DNA of 64,000 bases from Lachnospiraceae bacterium. GTDB taxonomy: Bacteria > Bacillota > Clostridia > Lachnospirales > Lachnospiraceae. The DNA is taken from positions 186,001 to 250,000 of the forward strand of contig CAJTFW010000004.1 in assembly GCA_910575445.1 (NCBI GenBank). The letters are read 5' to 3'. The notes under the pieces are model-generated. The model ran no database searches. It was not told the origin of the DNA and saw nothing but the letters and a program-made list of their open reading frames with translations. Numbering within the stretch: the stretch's first letter is position 1; every line of letters starts with the position of its first letter. This document shows, in pieces, positions 8,654-18,572 of this stretch. The position numbers and the translations under genes were made by a program.

Positions 8654-10324
8654 CTATGAGTATAAGCGTGTATTCTTCTTCAACTGGAAGTTTCCAATCA
8701 AGCCTTTTAATACCTGTGCCTGGCTTGCTAATTCTTCGCTTGCTGCTGCACTTTCCTCTGACGTAGCCGAATTGGACTGTACTACTGTAGATATCTGCTC
8801 AATACTATCCCGGATTGTATTAATCGCCAACTGCTGTTCTGTAGAAGCAGACGAAATTGCTTTGATATTTCTCGTTACATTCTCTGCGCCTTCTACCACA
8901 GAATAGAGGGAATCTTTGGTAAGTCCTGTCAGACGTGAGCCGGACTCTACGACTCTTAGTGTCTTCTCGATAAGCTCTGTGGTATCTTTTACAGCATCAG
9001 CACTCTTAGCTGCCAAGTTACGCACTTCATCTGCGACAACTGCAAATCCTTTGCCGGCAGTACCAGCTCTTGCTGCCTCAACTGCGGCATTCAGTGCCAG
9101 GATATTGGTCTGGAATGCAATGTCATCAATCGTCTTAATAATATGCTGAATCTCACCAGAGCAGGAACTAATCTGATTCATCGCCTCTGTCATCTCCTGC
9201 ATCTGTGTATTGCATACGGTAATCTTCTCGCCCACCAAATCAGCTTCCTGATTGGTTGCTGCGGCATTCTGTGCGTTGCTGTTAATCTGTACCGTTACCT
9301 GTTCAATCATCTGTAACAGATTATCTACTTCCGAAGCCTGCTCTGTTGCTCCCTGTGCTAAGCTCTGTGCACCGACAGCCACCTGATTAGCTCCGCTGTC
9401 CACCTGGTTCGCAGAAGTGTTAATCTGTTCCATCGTCTGGCTAAGCTTCTCACTGATAAGGCCTATCGATGTCTGAATCTGTACAAAATCACCGATATAG
9501 GCAATGTCGCTCTCTTTGCCTAAGTTACCTCCGGCAATCTCTTCTAGTACCTGGCTGATATCTGTAATATAGAGTTTTAAGTTCTGTACAGAAGTATTCA
9601 GACTCTCTGCTAATACGCCCAACTCATTCTGGCTGCTTACATCAATATGGAAGTCTAACTTACCTTCTGACAAGCCACGGCTTGACTCGGTAATGGTCTG
9701 GATTGGAGCCACAATGCTGCGCAGTACATAGACAAACAACAGAATATTAAGCAGCAGGATAACCACCATTGCAAGAACGGAGACAATCTCTGTTCCAAGT
9801 ACCGACCGCTCTAAATGAAGCGAAGTATTACTTACTTCTGCCTCTGTCAGCGCTCCCACTTCATCCAGAAGACCAATCAAACTGGTTACATTTACTTTTG
9901 TTACATTTTGATACATCTCTTGCGCTGCTTTTGGGTCACTCGTATTCAAATCCAGAATAGTCTGTGCTGATTCATGGATAGCCTGATGAATTGGCTTCAT
10001 CTCATCAATAAGCTTTAGCATCTCGGAATCAAGTGCAGATAAATCCGAATCATAGAACCATTTGCCAAGTACACAGGTCTTATAGTCTTTGCTTCCTGTA
10101 AACTCTGTTCCCAAAGTAATGGAAGAACATAGGTTCTCCACCCAACTATTATGTGCACTTTGAGCAGTCAACACCAATGCATGAATATTGTTTGCTTCTT
10201 CTGTAGACTTGGTATAGGAGCTGATATTTCCCATACTAGAGACGGTCATCCATCCACTGATAATTACTGCAATAAATGTAATTGCAACACGTATCATAAC
10301 TTCCTGTTTGATTGTACGCTTCAT
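8654..10324 (-). CDS. Methyl-accepting chemotaxis protein with extracytoplasmic CZB domain
   Basis: Membrane chemoreceptor of 556 aa that would signal through CheA/CheW. Helix TM1 spans about residues 10-30 and TM2 about 172-197, followed by HAMP (~198-250) and the long signalling coiled coil with the hairpin tip [21 protein letters not shown]. Between the two membrane helices lies a chemoreceptor zinc-binding (CZB) pattern: H58-xx-W61, C84-VLGKW, and H113-xxx-H117, i.e. the 3His-1Cys ligand set known for this family. In characterised CZB proteins the domain binds zinc and can respond to hypochlorous acid; most are cytoplasmic, while here topology places it outside. Function as a redox or zinc sensor is inference. 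It ends in its own terminator. Confidence 0.9.
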   Translation of the reverse strand: MKRTIKQEVMIRVAITFIAVIISGWMTVSSMGNISSYTKSTEEANNIHALVLTAQSAHNSWVENLCSSITLGTEFTGSKDYKTCVLGKWFYDSDLSALDSEMLKLIDEMKPIHQAIHESAQTILDLNTSDPKAAQEMYQNVTKVNVTSLIGLLDEVGALTEAEVSNTSLHLERSVLGTEIVSVLAMVVILLLNILLFVYVLRSIVAPIQTITESSRGLSEGKLDFHIDVSSQNELGVLAESLNTSVQNLKLYITDISQVLEEIAGGNLGKESDIAYIGDFVQIQTSIGLISEKLSQTMEQINTSANQVDSGANQVAVGAQSLAQGATEQASEVDNLLQMIEQVTVQINSNAQNAAATNQEADLVGEKITVCNTQMQEMTEAMNQISSCSGEIQHIIKTIDDIAFQTNILALNAAVEAARAGTAGKGFAVVADEVRNLAAKSADAVKDTTELIEKTLRVVESGSRLTGLTKDSLYSVVEGAENVTRNIKAISSASTEQQLAINTIRDSIEQISTVVQSNSATSEESAAASEELASQAQVLKGLIGNFQLKKNTRLYS

Positions 10325-10354
10325 TTTCCCCTTATCTCCTATCTCATATTTTAA

Positions 10355-10389
10355 GCTGTCCTGCCTGTTTTAGCAAACGACAGGACAGC
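10355..10389 (-). terminator. Hairpin between the two chemoreceptor genes
   Basis: GCTGTCCTG and CAGGACAGC form a 9-bp stem, extended by partial pairing, 18 bp after the end of the upstream chemoreceptor gene. The following run is T-poor (TTAAAATAT), so it may be a weak terminator that allows some read-through into the CZB receptor gene. Confidence 0.6.
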
Positions 10390-10407
10390 CCATAAAATTA
10401 TGCCTGT

Positions 10408-12201
10408 TTAATATTTATCATTATGTCCATAAGAAATAGCTGGAGTCTGTTCCTGCTCATAATAGGAAGTGTCTGGTTCCTCGTATCGGCTGCTTGTTGC
10501 AGGAACGATGGAACTCTCTCCCTCTAAGCGGAAATTCTTCACCAGGTCTTTTAGAATCTGTGCCTGACCAAATAATTCTTCGCTGGCTGCTGCGCTCTGC
10601 TGTGCAGTTGCTGAGTTCGTCTGTACTACACTGGATATCTGGTCAATACCAAGCGTAATCTGAGAGATAGCCTCCGCCTGTCCTTTGGATGCTTTCGCGA
10701 TGGCATCCATCATATTGCTTGCATCCTGGATATCGTTGATAACCACCTCTAAGGACTTCGCTGTTTCATCAGCAATCTTTGTACCATTCTCCACAGCCTG
10801 CAAGGAAGTCTCAATCAAAGCAGCTGTATTCTTTGAAGCCTCTGCAGATTTGCTTGCAAGGTTACGTACTTCGTCAGCCACTACCGCAAAACCTTTACCT
10901 GCCACACCAGCCCTTGCTGCCTCAACTGCTGCATTAAGAGCAAGGATATTGGTCTGGAATGCAATATCTTCGATGGTCTTGATAATCTTGCCAATCTCTC
11001 CAGAAGAAGAATTAATCTCCTCCATTGCTTTTAGCATATCCTGCATTCTCTGGTTGCTCTCGCCAGCTTTCTCTCCAACCTGCATCGACTTCGTGCTGGC
11101 ATCCTGTGCATTCGCTGCATTATCTGTAATACGGGAGGATACATCACTGATAGATGCTGCCAGCTCTTCTACAGAAGAAGCCTGCTCTGTTGCACCCTGT
11201 GACAGTGCCTGTGCACCAGAAGATACCTGGTCAGAGCTAGAAGCCACCTGATTTGCAGAATGGTTCAATGTTGATAAGGTGTCATTAAAGTTGTTTTTAA
11301 TCTTCTTCATGGAATGGAAGATCTTCTGATAGTCACCCACATACTTCTCAGCCGCCTTAGAGCCAACGGTAAAGTCTCCACTTGCCATTGCACCAAGACA
11401 ATATTCGATGTCGCTGACCATCGCACTGACTTCACTTGTCATCTTACGTATATTTCCAACCATCTCGCCGAGCTCGTCTTTTGCATCATATTCTACCTGT
11501 ACGTTAAGGTTACCCTTGATTACTTCTTCAACCGTATCCTCAATCAGACGAATCGGTGTAGCAATATTCTTCGTCAGGCTCAGTCCGATAATCACGGTCA
11601 GGACAAATGCAAATACTGTGATAGCAATACCAATGCCAAGCAGTGCATTCATCTGTAACATCTGATTGTCATAGGAATTCTGACAGGATGCCTGAATATC
11701 TGCAAAAGCTGCTTCTAACACATCTACATACTGATTGACAAGTGGCTCATATTCTGCATAAATAATCTGGAGGGCTTCTTCATTGCCAGCCTCTGTACAC
11801 AGAGCCGCGCTTGCAATAATACGGTCCCGAATAGTCTTGCCATTCGTTCTCAAAGCGTCGAATTCTTTCAGAAGCGATAAATCTCCTTCATAATTCGCAT
11901 ACACAAAATCCAGCTCTTGCTGAATCTTGTTCATGTATTCCTCTAATTTCTGATTCCTGGTTGCAAAATCCTGTTCATCAGTTGTCACAACCATAAACAT
12001 CATCTCTTTTAATGCCTGTTGTTGTGCCAGTTGCATTCTGTCTACGCTGGATGCTACCTGGAAATCTTCCTGGTAGAACTTTGCATATCCACTTTTTGAT
12101 ATAGCAATTCCAGAGCAGGTAGCGAGCACTGTCACCAAAAATAGCACCAGTACTATACCGAACGCAACGATAAATTTTTTAGTCAATTTTAGATTCTTCA
12201 T
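10408..12201 (-). CDS. Methyl-accepting chemotaxis protein, four-helix-bundle sensor
   Basis: Chemoreceptor of 597 aa. TM1 is about residues 10-35 and TM2 about 188-212. The region between them is all-helical, with no PAS or Cache signs, consistent with a 4HB_MCP ligand-binding domain. HAMP follows, then a cytoplasmic methylation and signalling region with the tip [28 protein letters not shown]. The C-terminal ~30 residues are a flexible Tyr/Glu/Ser-rich tail ending in SYGHNDKY, not a canonical NWETF-type tether. AAGGAGGG precedes the ATG. It is divergent from cheA. The ligand cannot be read from sequence. Confidence 0.92.
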   Translation of the reverse strand: MKNLKLTKKFIVAFGIVLVLFLVTVLATCSGIAISKSGYAKFYQEDFQVASSVDRMQLAQQQALKEMMFMVVTTDEQDFATRNQKLEEYMNKIQQELDFVYANYEGDLSLLKEFDALRTNGKTIRDRIIASAALCTEAGNEEALQIIYAEYEPLVNQYVDVLEAAFADIQASCQNSYDNQMLQMNALLGIGIAITVFAFVLTVIIGLSLTKNIATPIRLIEDTVEEVIKGNLNVQVEYDAKDELGEMVGNIRKMTSEVSAMVSDIEYCLGAMASGDFTVGSKAAEKYVGDYQKIFHSMKKIKNNFNDTLSTLNHSANQVASSSDQVSSGAQALSQGATEQASSVEELAASISDVSSRITDNAANAQDASTKSMQVGEKAGESNQRMQDMLKAMEEINSSSGEIGKIIKTIEDIAFQTNILALNAAVEAARAGVAGKGFAVVADEVRNLASKSAEASKNTAALIETSLQAVENGTKIADETAKSLEVVINDIQDASNMMDAIAKASKGQAEAISQITLGIDQISSVVQTNSATAQQSAAASEELFGQAQILKDLVKNFRLEGESSIVPATSSRYEEPDTSYYEQEQTPAISYGHNDKY

Positions 12202-12280
12202 CTTTGCCCTCCTTAGTGAGACAGCAAATCTCCTGCCAAAAAGACAGGAAACTCTACATCTCTTATATATCTCAATCCAT

Positions 12281-12288
12281 ATGTCGGC
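12281..12288 (-). promoter_or_regulatory. Possible sigma-D (FliA) -10 element upstream of the chemoreceptor
   Basis: The minus strand reads GCCGACAT, close to the flagellar sigma-factor consensus GCCGATAT, about 80 nt before the receptor ATG. A TAAA occurs upstream but only 12 nt away, shorter than the usual 14-16, so the assignment is tentative. Confidence 0.4.
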
Positions 12289-12446
12289 GTTTTTTAAATT
12301 TTTATAATAGATTTTTTAAATTTTTTTTCTCTGCCCTTATAATTTTTTTTTTTTGGTCGATATTGTATAAGTATGCTTATGGAATTTTGTATAAGTCTAC
12401 ACAAATTATGTTTTGAAAATATATCAAAAGATAGGTGGTGTCTACA

Positions 12447-14531
12447 ATGGATAATGGTATGGAGGGTATGCTTGATACATACCTCTTTGAGACAAATTCC
12501 CTGCTGGACCAGCTGGATGAGATGCTCGTGAAGGATGAAAAAGTCGGTGAATTTTCTTCCGATGACGTCAATGAAATCTTCCGCATCATGCACACAATTA
12601 AAGGTTCTTCTGCTATGATGGAGTTTGGTTCCCTCGCAAGCATCGCACACCATATCGAAGATCTGTTCTTCTATATTCGTGATAAAGGAATCGATTCTCT
12701 AGGTGCAGAACACAAAAAGGAACTCTTTAATCTGATGTTCCGCTCTGGCGACTGTCTTCGCGGGCAGGTCGAAAAGGTCGAAAACGGTGAGCCTCTAGAT
12801 ACTGATATGGATTCTTTCTCCGCAGAAATTAACCTATTTCTTAAAAAAATCAGTGGTGCTGCGACGGAAGAAGAAGCTCCTGTACAAGAAGAAGCTCCCT
12901 TAGATGCTTCTTCTGCAAGCTTACCAGATGACAAGACAGCTGTATGTTTTCTCCATGTATTTCTCGATGAAGGCATTGGGATGGAGAATCTGCGCGCATT
13001 TATGATTATCAATGCGTTAAAAGAATGTGAGTTGGATTTTCGCTATTACCCGGAAGGGATGGAATCGAACTCTGATACCTGTGCCATTATTATAGAAGAT
13101 GGTTTCTATCTTGCATTTGACGAGGCAGAGCTTGCTTCTCATGCAGAAGATATCCTAAAGACACAGGGTCATATCCGCTCTTATGAACTTCTAATGGTGC
13201 CAACCGAGGAGCCGGTAGCTTCAGAGACTCCAAAAGAAGTACCAGAGGCTGCGGCTGCTCCTTCTGCTCCAGCACCAGTAGCTTCAGAGACTAAGCAGCC
13301 ACCTCAGAAAGCAGTTGCCTCTAACGCTCCTGTAAAACAGAGTCTTATCAGTGTCAATCTGATGAAACTTGACAGTCTTGTTAATATCGTTGGTGAGATT
13401 GTAATTACAGAGTCCATGGTGACTTCCTCTCCTGAGCTAGAGCAGCTTAACCGTGACAGCTATGACAACTTTATGAAGTCTGCACGGCAGCTTCGCAAAT
13501 TAACGGATGAGCTTCAGGATATTGCGATGTCCCTTCGAATGGTGCCTATCTCTGGTGTCTTCCAGAAGATGAACCGTATTGTCCGGGATATGAAGCAAAA
13601 GCTAAATAAAGACGTTCGTCTAACCTTAGTCGGAGAAGATACTGAGGTTGATAAGACTATCGTAGACAGCATCCAAGACCCGATTATGCATATGGTCCGC
13701 AACTCTATGGACCATGGTATTGAGGATACCGCTGCTGAGCGTATCGCTGCGGGCAAGAATCCACAAGGTGAGATTATCCTTTCCGCTTCTCATACCAGCA
13801 ATGAAGTTATTATCTCGATTGCTGACGATGGCAAAGGTATGAATCCTGACAAGCTTCTTAAGAAAGCGGCAGAAAAAGGGATTCTGGTAAAACCCGAGAG
13901 TGAATATACCAAAAAAGAAGCACTTGGACTTATTATGCTTCCTGGCTTCTCTACGAACCAGACCGTTACGGAGTTCTCAGGCCGTGGCGTTGGTATGGAC
14001 GTTGTAAAAAAGAACGTAGAGAGCGTAGGAGGAAGCATCTCTCTCTCAAGTGAAGAAGGAGAAGGAACTACTTTTACCATCAAGATTCCTCTGACACTGT
14101 CCATTATGGATGGTATGAAAGTGACGGTTGGAAGCTCTATCTTTACCATTCCAATCGCTAATATTCGTCAGTCCTTTAAGATTACCACAAGTGAGATTAT
14201 CCGCGATGAGAACGGCAATGAGATGGTAGAGCGTATCGGCGGTTTCTATCCAATTGTCAGACTGCATGAGCTCTACGGCATCCAGACGGATATAACCAAT
14301 CTCGAAGATGGTATTCTTCTGTGGGTAGAGACCAGCGACCGCTCGTTCTGCCTGTTTGTAGATGACTTAATCGGCGAGCAGCAGGTGGTGGTCAAACCAT
14401 TCCCGGCCTTCTTAAACTGTTTTGAACTGAAGAATTACGGCATCGGCGGCTGTACCATCTTAGGTGACGGTAATATCAGTATTATTCTAGATATTCTGTC
14501 TCTGCATGCAGCAGCTTTGGAAAACGTATAG
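12447..14531 (+). CDS. cheA: Chemotaxis histidine kinase CheA
   Basis: CheA is the central kinase coupled to chemoreceptors by CheW; it phosphorylates CheY and CheB. The protein (694 aa from this start) has the P1 Hpt domain with phospho-acceptor H49 in MHTIKGSSAMM, a variable CheY/CheB-binding P2 (~150-265), an Ala/Pro-rich linker, the P3 dimerisation helices (SLVNIVGEIVITESMV), the P4 ATPase with N box (HMVRNSMDHGIE), G1 (ADDGKGMN) and G2 (GRGVGMDVV), and the P5 CheW-like domain. The ATG at 12447 has GGTGGTG upstream; an in-frame GTG at 12435 lies inside that site and is rejected. It heads a cheA-cheW-cheR-cheB operon. Confidence 0.96.
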   Translation: MDNGMEGMLDTYLFETNSLLDQLDEMLVKDEKVGEFSSDDVNEIFRIMHTIKGSSAMMEFGSLASIAHHIEDLFFYIRDKGIDSLGAEHKKELFNLMFRSGDCLRGQVEKVENGEPLDTDMDSFSAEINLFLKKISGAATEEEAPVQEEAPLDASSASLPDDKTAVCFLHVFLDEGIGMENLRAFMIINALKECELDFRYYPEGMESNSDTCAIIIEDGFYLAFDEAELASHAEDILKTQGHIRSYELLMVPTEEPVASETPKEVPEAAAAPSAPAPVASETKQPPQKAVASNAPVKQSLISVNLMKLDSLVNIVGEIVITESMVTSSPELEQLNRDSYDNFMKSARQLRKLTDELQDIAMSLRMVPISGVFQKMNRIVRDMKQKLNKDVRLTLVGEDTEVDKTIVDSIQDPIMHMVRNSMDHGIEDTAAERIAAGKNPQGEIILSASHTSNEVIISIADDGKGMNPDKLLKKAAEKGILVKPESEYTKKEALGLIMLPGFSTNQTVTEFSGRGVGMDVVKKNVESVGGSISLSSEEGEGTTFTIKIPLTLSIMDGMKVTVGSSIFTIPIANIRQSFKITTSEIIRDENGNEMVERIGGFYPIVRLHELYGIQTDITNLEDGILLWVETSDRSFCLFVDDLIGEQQVVVKPFPAFLNCFELKNYGIGGCTILGDGNISIILDILSLHAAALENV

Positions 14532-14547
14532 AAGGGAGGATATCATC

Positions 14548-15030
14548 ATGTCAGAAGAAAAGAAAAAGGATGAAGTTCAAGAGGAGGTCGTAAGTGTAGA
14601 AGAAAGCACGACGATTGAACGCTGCCTGACCTTTAATGCAGGCGGATTAATCCTATATATCAGTACCAAATATGTTATTGAGATTATCAACAATCATACA
14701 ATTACCACACTGCCTCTGATGCCTCCTTATATTAAAGGAATCATCAATCTAAGAGGACAGATTCTCCCTGTCGTAGATATTCAGCTTCGCATGGGCAAAC
14801 CTGAGACTGACTACACCAGTAAGACTTGTATTATCGTACTTGACATCGACTCTGTGCCACTTGGTATTATCGTAGATTCGGTACGTCAGATGATTGATAT
14901 TGATTTAAAGGATGTAAAACCAATTCCACTAAAGCGTCAGCAAAAGATGCTAGATGGTATGGTTACGATGGAAGACGGAAGCGTCTTCATGTCGGTAGAC
15001 TGCAAAGCACTTGCAGATGCACAAGCATAA
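14548..15030 (+). CDS. cheW: Chemotaxis coupling protein CheW
   Basis: CheW bridges receptors and CheA. After a charged, Lys/Glu-rich N-terminal ~25 residues, the rest is a single CheW domain (FNAGGLILYISTKYVIEII, PPYIKGIINLRGQILPVVDI, then GIIVDSVRQMIDI). GAAGGGAGGA is placed well before the ATG at 14548; the longer open frame from 14506 overlaps cheA and is rejected. It follows cheA by 16 bp. Confidence 0.95.
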   Translation: MSEEKKKDEVQEEVVSVEESTTIERCLTFNAGGLILYISTKYVIEIINNHTITTLPLMPPYIKGIINLRGQILPVVDIQLRMGKPETDYTSKTCIIVLDIDSVPLGIIVDSVRQMIDIDLKDVKPIPLKRQQKMLDGMVTMEDGSVFMSVDCKALADAQA

Positions 15031-15095
15031 TAGGATTTCTAAGGCCCCCGCACCAAGGGGGTCTACTACTATAATAGATATGGGAGTGAGATTAG

Positions 15096-15914
15096 ATGCT
15101 GACACTGACAGACCAAGACTTTCAGCGTCTCTATACATATATCAAAAGCAATTACGGCATTGACCTTGGCAAAAAAAAGCAACTGATTGTAAGCCGGCTG
15201 TCTCATACATTAGAAGCCAAAGGCTATAAAAGTTTTACCACCTATGTAGATGAGATTACAACTGGTCGTGACCCGGATATGGTCACTGCCATGCTGAATA
15301 AATTAACCACCAACTATACTTATTTTCTTCGCGAAGAAGCACATTTTAACTATTTTCAGGAAGTAGTGCTTCCTGACCTGGCCAAAAAGCACGCCAGAGA
15401 CAAAGTCTTATCTATCTGGAGTGCTGGCTGTTCTTCAGGGCAGGAACCTTATACTATCTCTATGTACCTTCTGGAGTATTTCGGCGCACAGGCATCCCAG
15501 TGGGATACTCGCATCTTAGCCACAGATATTTCCCGGAAAATCTTAGATGAAGCGGTACGAGGCATCTATCCAGAGGAGAGTATGGAACCTCTTCCTGACA
15601 GCTGGAAACGAAAATATTTTGTAAAAGCTGGTCCTGGCAAATGTACAATGTCTCCAGCTATCAAGCAAAATGTCATCTTTCAGCCTTTTAATCTGATGGA
15701 CCCCATTCAGTTTAAGAGAAAATTTGACCTGATTTTTTGTAGAAATGTTATGATTTATTTTGACCAGGACACAAAAGATGCGCTGGTGCGTCGTTTCTAC
15801 AATGCAACTGTTCCGGGAGGTCATCTTTTTATCGGACATTCGGAAGGACTGAATAAGGTGACATGTCCTTATGACTATATCCAGCCGGCAATCTACAAAA
15901 AGACCGGAAAATAG
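15096..15914 (+). CDS. cheR: Chemotaxis protein methyltransferase CheR
   Basis: CheR uses S-adenosylmethionine to methylate glutamates of chemoreceptors for adaptation. The 272-residue protein has the N-terminal helical domain (residues ~1-75, receptor recognition) and the methyltransferase domain with the SAM motif WSAGCSSGQEPYTISM, ILATDIS, and FCRNVMIYFD. A GGGAGTGAG ribosome site lies before the ATG. It is 65 bp after cheW and 27 bp before cheB. Confidence 0.95.
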   Translation: MLTLTDQDFQRLYTYIKSNYGIDLGKKKQLIVSRLSHTLEAKGYKSFTTYVDEITTGRDPDMVTAMLNKLTTNYTYFLREEAHFNYFQEVVLPDLAKKHARDKVLSIWSAGCSSGQEPYTISMYLLEYFGAQASQWDTRILATDISRKILDEAVRGIYPEESMEPLPDSWKRKYFVKAGPGKCTMSPAIKQNVIFQPFNLMDPIQFKRKFDLIFCRNVMIYFDQDTKDALVRRFYNATVPGGHLFIGHSEGLNKVTCPYDYIQPAIYKKTGK

Positions 15915-15941
15915 AACCAAATGGAGAAGGAGGGTAACAAT

Positions 15942-16985
15942 ATGCCGCAGAAAATCCGTGTAATGGTAGTCGATGATTCCGTTCTGTTTCGTAGTTGGTT
16001 GATACAGAGTATCAACGAAGACTCCCGGTTTGAAGTCGTCGGCTATGCCATCAATGCGTTAGACGCCAAGAACAAGCTTCCTGTATATAAACCTGATATT
16101 ATGACACTCGATATCGAAATGCCTGGTATGAGTGGTCTAGAATTCTTAAAAGAGGTACTGCCGCTTCATCCAGTGCCTGTCATCCTGGTGTCTTCCCTCA
16201 ATGTGCGGGTATTTGATGCCCTTGCAGCTGGTGCTGTAGACTTTGTACGTAAGCCTGAGAGTGATAAAGGAGCCAAAGAGCAGTTTCTTGCCAAGCTTCT
16301 GTCTAAGCTGGTCTTAGGCTCTCACGCAAAGCCCAGGCTTCCATCTGCTGTCTCTTCTGGGGCAGCTCTGGCTCCTATACCAGCCTTTCGAGGCAATTTA
16401 GCACCTCGCTCTTCCAATGTGGATTTGATTGCAATTGGTGCTTCTACTGGAGGAACTGAGGCAATTATTGAGGTGGTGAAACATTTTCCAACACAGATGC
16501 CAGGCGTGGTGATAACACAGCATATGCCACCTGGATTTACTGCGATGTATGCGGAGAGACTGAATCGAATCTGTAAGATGGAGGTACGAGAAGCCAAACA
16601 TGGAGATAAGATACAGCCAGGACTGATACTTCTGGCACCTGGAGGATTACAGATGCGAGTGGTACGGATGGGCACCGGATATGCGGTCAGCTGTACGGAA
16701 GAAGGTAAAGTCAGCGGGCACAGACCATCGGTGGATGTACTCTTTGATTCGGTGGCTTCGATTGCAAAAAGCAGGGCGGTTGGAGTGCTGCTTACCGGTA
16801 TGGGTGCAGATGGCGCGATGGGAATGCTCAGGATGCGAAAAGCTGGCGCTTATACAGTCGGACAAGACAAGGACAGCTGTGTGGTATATGGGATGCCGAT
16901 GGAGGCATATAAGATTGGAGCAGTCTGTACACAAGCAGCACTTGGCTCGATTGCGCAGGTGGTGATGGGAAGACTGGCAAAATAA
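15942..16985 (+). CDS. cheB: Chemotaxis protein-glutamate methylesterase CheB
   Basis: CheB removes receptor methyl groups (and deamidates glutamines) after phosphorylation by CheA. Residues 1-120 form a receiver domain with VVDDS and phospho-acceptor D57 (LDIEMPGM). After a Pro/Ala linker, the catalytic domain has IGASTGGTEAI (nucleophile Ser), QHMPPGFTAMYAERL (His) and TGMGADGAMGM (Asp). GAAGGAGGG precedes the ATG at 15942; the open frame extending to 15921 includes that site and is rejected. It is the last gene of the operon and is followed by a strong terminator. Confidence 0.95.
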   Translation: MPQKIRVMVVDDSVLFRSWLIQSINEDSRFEVVGYAINALDAKNKLPVYKPDIMTLDIEMPGMSGLEFLKEVLPLHPVPVILVSSLNVRVFDALAAGAVDFVRKPESDKGAKEQFLAKLLSKLVLGSHAKPRLPSAVSSGAALAPIPAFRGNLAPRSSNVDLIAIGASTGGTEAIIEVVKHFPTQMPGVVITQHMPPGFTAMYAERLNRICKMEVREAKHGDKIQPGLILLAPGGLQMRVVRMGTGYAVSCTEEGKVSGHRPSVDVLFDSVASIAKSRAVGVLLTGMGADGAMGMLRMRKAGAYTVGQDKDSCVVYGMPMEAYKIGAVCTQAALGSIAQVVMGRLAK

Positions 16986-16998
16986 GAAGAATGTAAGA

Positions 16999-17045
16999 GG
17001 AGCACTGCAAGCAGACAGGTTATTTGCTTGTAGTGCTCCTTATTA
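16999..17045 (+). terminator. Terminator of the che operon
   Basis: GGAGCACTGCAAGCA pairs with TGCTTGTAGTGCTCC (14 of 15 positions) and is followed by TTATT. It is 13 bp after the cheB stop. Confidence 0.88.
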
Positions 17046-17060
17046 GAATATATTTATAGT

Positions 17061-17098
17061 AGGACGCTCGCCACGACCTGGTAGATGTTCCTTCCAGC
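17061..17098 (+). repeat. Fragment of the palindromic element family (outer arm only)
   Basis: This 38-bp stretch begins with AGGACGCTCGCCACGACC and runs to TTCCTTCCAG. It matches the outer arm of the larger elements at 36050, 51191 and 61094, then diverges exactly where their conserved core begins. It lies downstream of cheB, after the terminator. It is probably a remnant or scar of a lost copy. Confidence 0.75.
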
Positions 17099-17245
17099 CT
17101 AGTCTCCTTCCTATTATAAAATATAAATTTTCGTTTATATTTTAACCCAACTAAAATCTTACACCATTTATAACCTGGAAAAGGGTAGTGACTTTTTTAT
17201 AAGAATCAGGTAAAATAGGAAGGTAGATACAGGAGGATGGCAAGG

Positions 17246-18556
17246 ATGATATGTATCTCGCAGTGTATGATTGTAAAAAATGAAGAAAAAAATATTGAAA
17301 AAGCACTGACCTGGGGCAAGGATTTGATGTGGGAGCAGATTGTTGTGGATACGGGCTCGACGGATAAGACGGTGGAGATTGCTGCAAAGCTTGGGGCAAA
17401 GATTTACCATTTTCCATGGGTGGATGATTTTGCGGCGGCTAAAAATTATGCGATTGAACAGGCTCTAGGGGACTGGATTGCTTTTTTGGATGCAGATGAA
17501 TATATGACGCCGGATGAGGCAGGGAAGATAAAACAGTTTCTCTTATCTTCTGAGTGTCGGCAATATGATGGAGTGTCTACGGGCTGGCAACAGTTAGATG
17601 AAGATGGGAATATCTTCTCTTCGGCAACGCAGGTTCGATTTTTTAGAAATCATGCAGATATTCGCTATCGCAGGCGGATTCATGAGCAGCTGGTCTCTCT
17701 AAAGGGACAGCAGCTTCGCATTGCGGATGCGGTACGCTCGGTGTCTATCTTTCACACAGGATACCAGAAGTCAGCACTTACAGAAAAAAAGAAAAACGGA
17801 CGTAATGTGCGGCTTATTCAGGAAGAGCTAAAGGAGCACCCGGATGACTATGAGATGCTTGGATATCTGGGGGATGAATATTATGTCGACCAGGAGATGA
17901 AAGAGGCGATGCACTACTATCGCCGTGCAATTACCTGTATGCCAGAAAAGATTGCAGAGTACGACCAGAGAAGTGCTGTGACTTTTACAAGGCTTCTGAC
18001 TATCTTAACCGAAGGAGAGACAGCCTCTTCTTCCGAAGCCGAAACAATCTATCGTAAAGCAGTGATGCTTCTGCCACAGGAAGCGGATTTTGACTATATA
18101 ATAGGAAGGTATTTTGCAGTTTCAAAAGAGGCCAGAAAGGCTATTGCTCATTTAGAGAACGCGATTGCCAAATTGACAACATATGGCTGTTCAAATAAAG
18201 CACTGCTTTTAGCGGCTAATCTAAGAGATGCTTTTGATATTCTGGTGCGATGCTGTTATGAGGCAGGGGAACAGAAAAAATGCGTTACCAATGCTGTTAG
18301 TTATCTGCAAAGTGACCGCTATATGATGTCGATTCTCTCACGGCTTATCCTGGTACTGACACAGGATGGAAATTCCGAGATATATGAACAGACGTTAATA
18401 TTTCTATCAAAAATCTATGATTGTTCTGCACTAAAGGACCGATTGTTCTTGTTGACAGCAGCGGAAAAATCCGGCTGCAGTGCATATGCAGCTTATCTTC
18501 GCAAGCGGCTGTTTACTTCTGAAGAATTAGCGGCCCTACAAGCGGGAAAACGATAA
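17246..18556 (+). CDS. GT2 family glycosyltransferase with helical-repeat C-terminus
   Basis: The first ~220 residues are a GT-A fold of family 2: ISQCMIVKNEEKNIEKAL, the nucleotide-binding DTGSTDKT, and the metal-binding FLDADEY (DxD-type). The remaining ~210 residues are helical with TPR-like spacing (DDYEMLGYLGDEYYVDQEMKEAMHYYRRAI). There is no membrane segment, so it is cytoplasmic. The ATG at 17246 lies 9 nt after AGGAGG; the ATG at 17237 is too close. It is the first of two paralogues read together. Lying just after the chemotaxis operon and near flagellar genes it might glycosylate flagellin, but the sequence does not show the acceptor. Confidence 0.82.
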   Translation: MICISQCMIVKNEEKNIEKALTWGKDLMWEQIVVDTGSTDKTVEIAAKLGAKIYHFPWVDDFAAAKNYAIEQALGDWIAFLDADEYMTPDEAGKIKQFLLSSECRQYDGVSTGWQQLDEDGNIFSSATQVRFFRNHADIRYRRRIHEQLVSLKGQQLRIADAVRSVSIFHTGYQKSALTEKKKNGRNVRLIQEELKEHPDDYEMLGYLGDEYYVDQEMKEAMHYYRRAITCMPEKIAEYDQRSAVTFTRLLTILTEGETASSSEAETIYRKAVMLLPQEADFDYIIGRYFAVSKEARKAIAHLENAIAKLTTYGCSNKALLLAANLRDAFDILVRCCYEAGEQKKCVTNAVSYLQSDRYMMSILSRLILVLTQDGNSEIYEQTLIFLSKIYDCSALKDRLFLLTAAEKSGCSAYAAYLRKRLFTSEELAALQAGKR

Positions 18557-18572
18557 ATAAGGGAGAAAGATA

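Noticed and set aside
12335-12363. Sigma-D promoter for cheA (GTCGATAT near 12356)
   Set aside because: The -10 differs from consensus and no TAAA lies at 14-16 nt; the region is mostly T-runs, so the match is not convincing.
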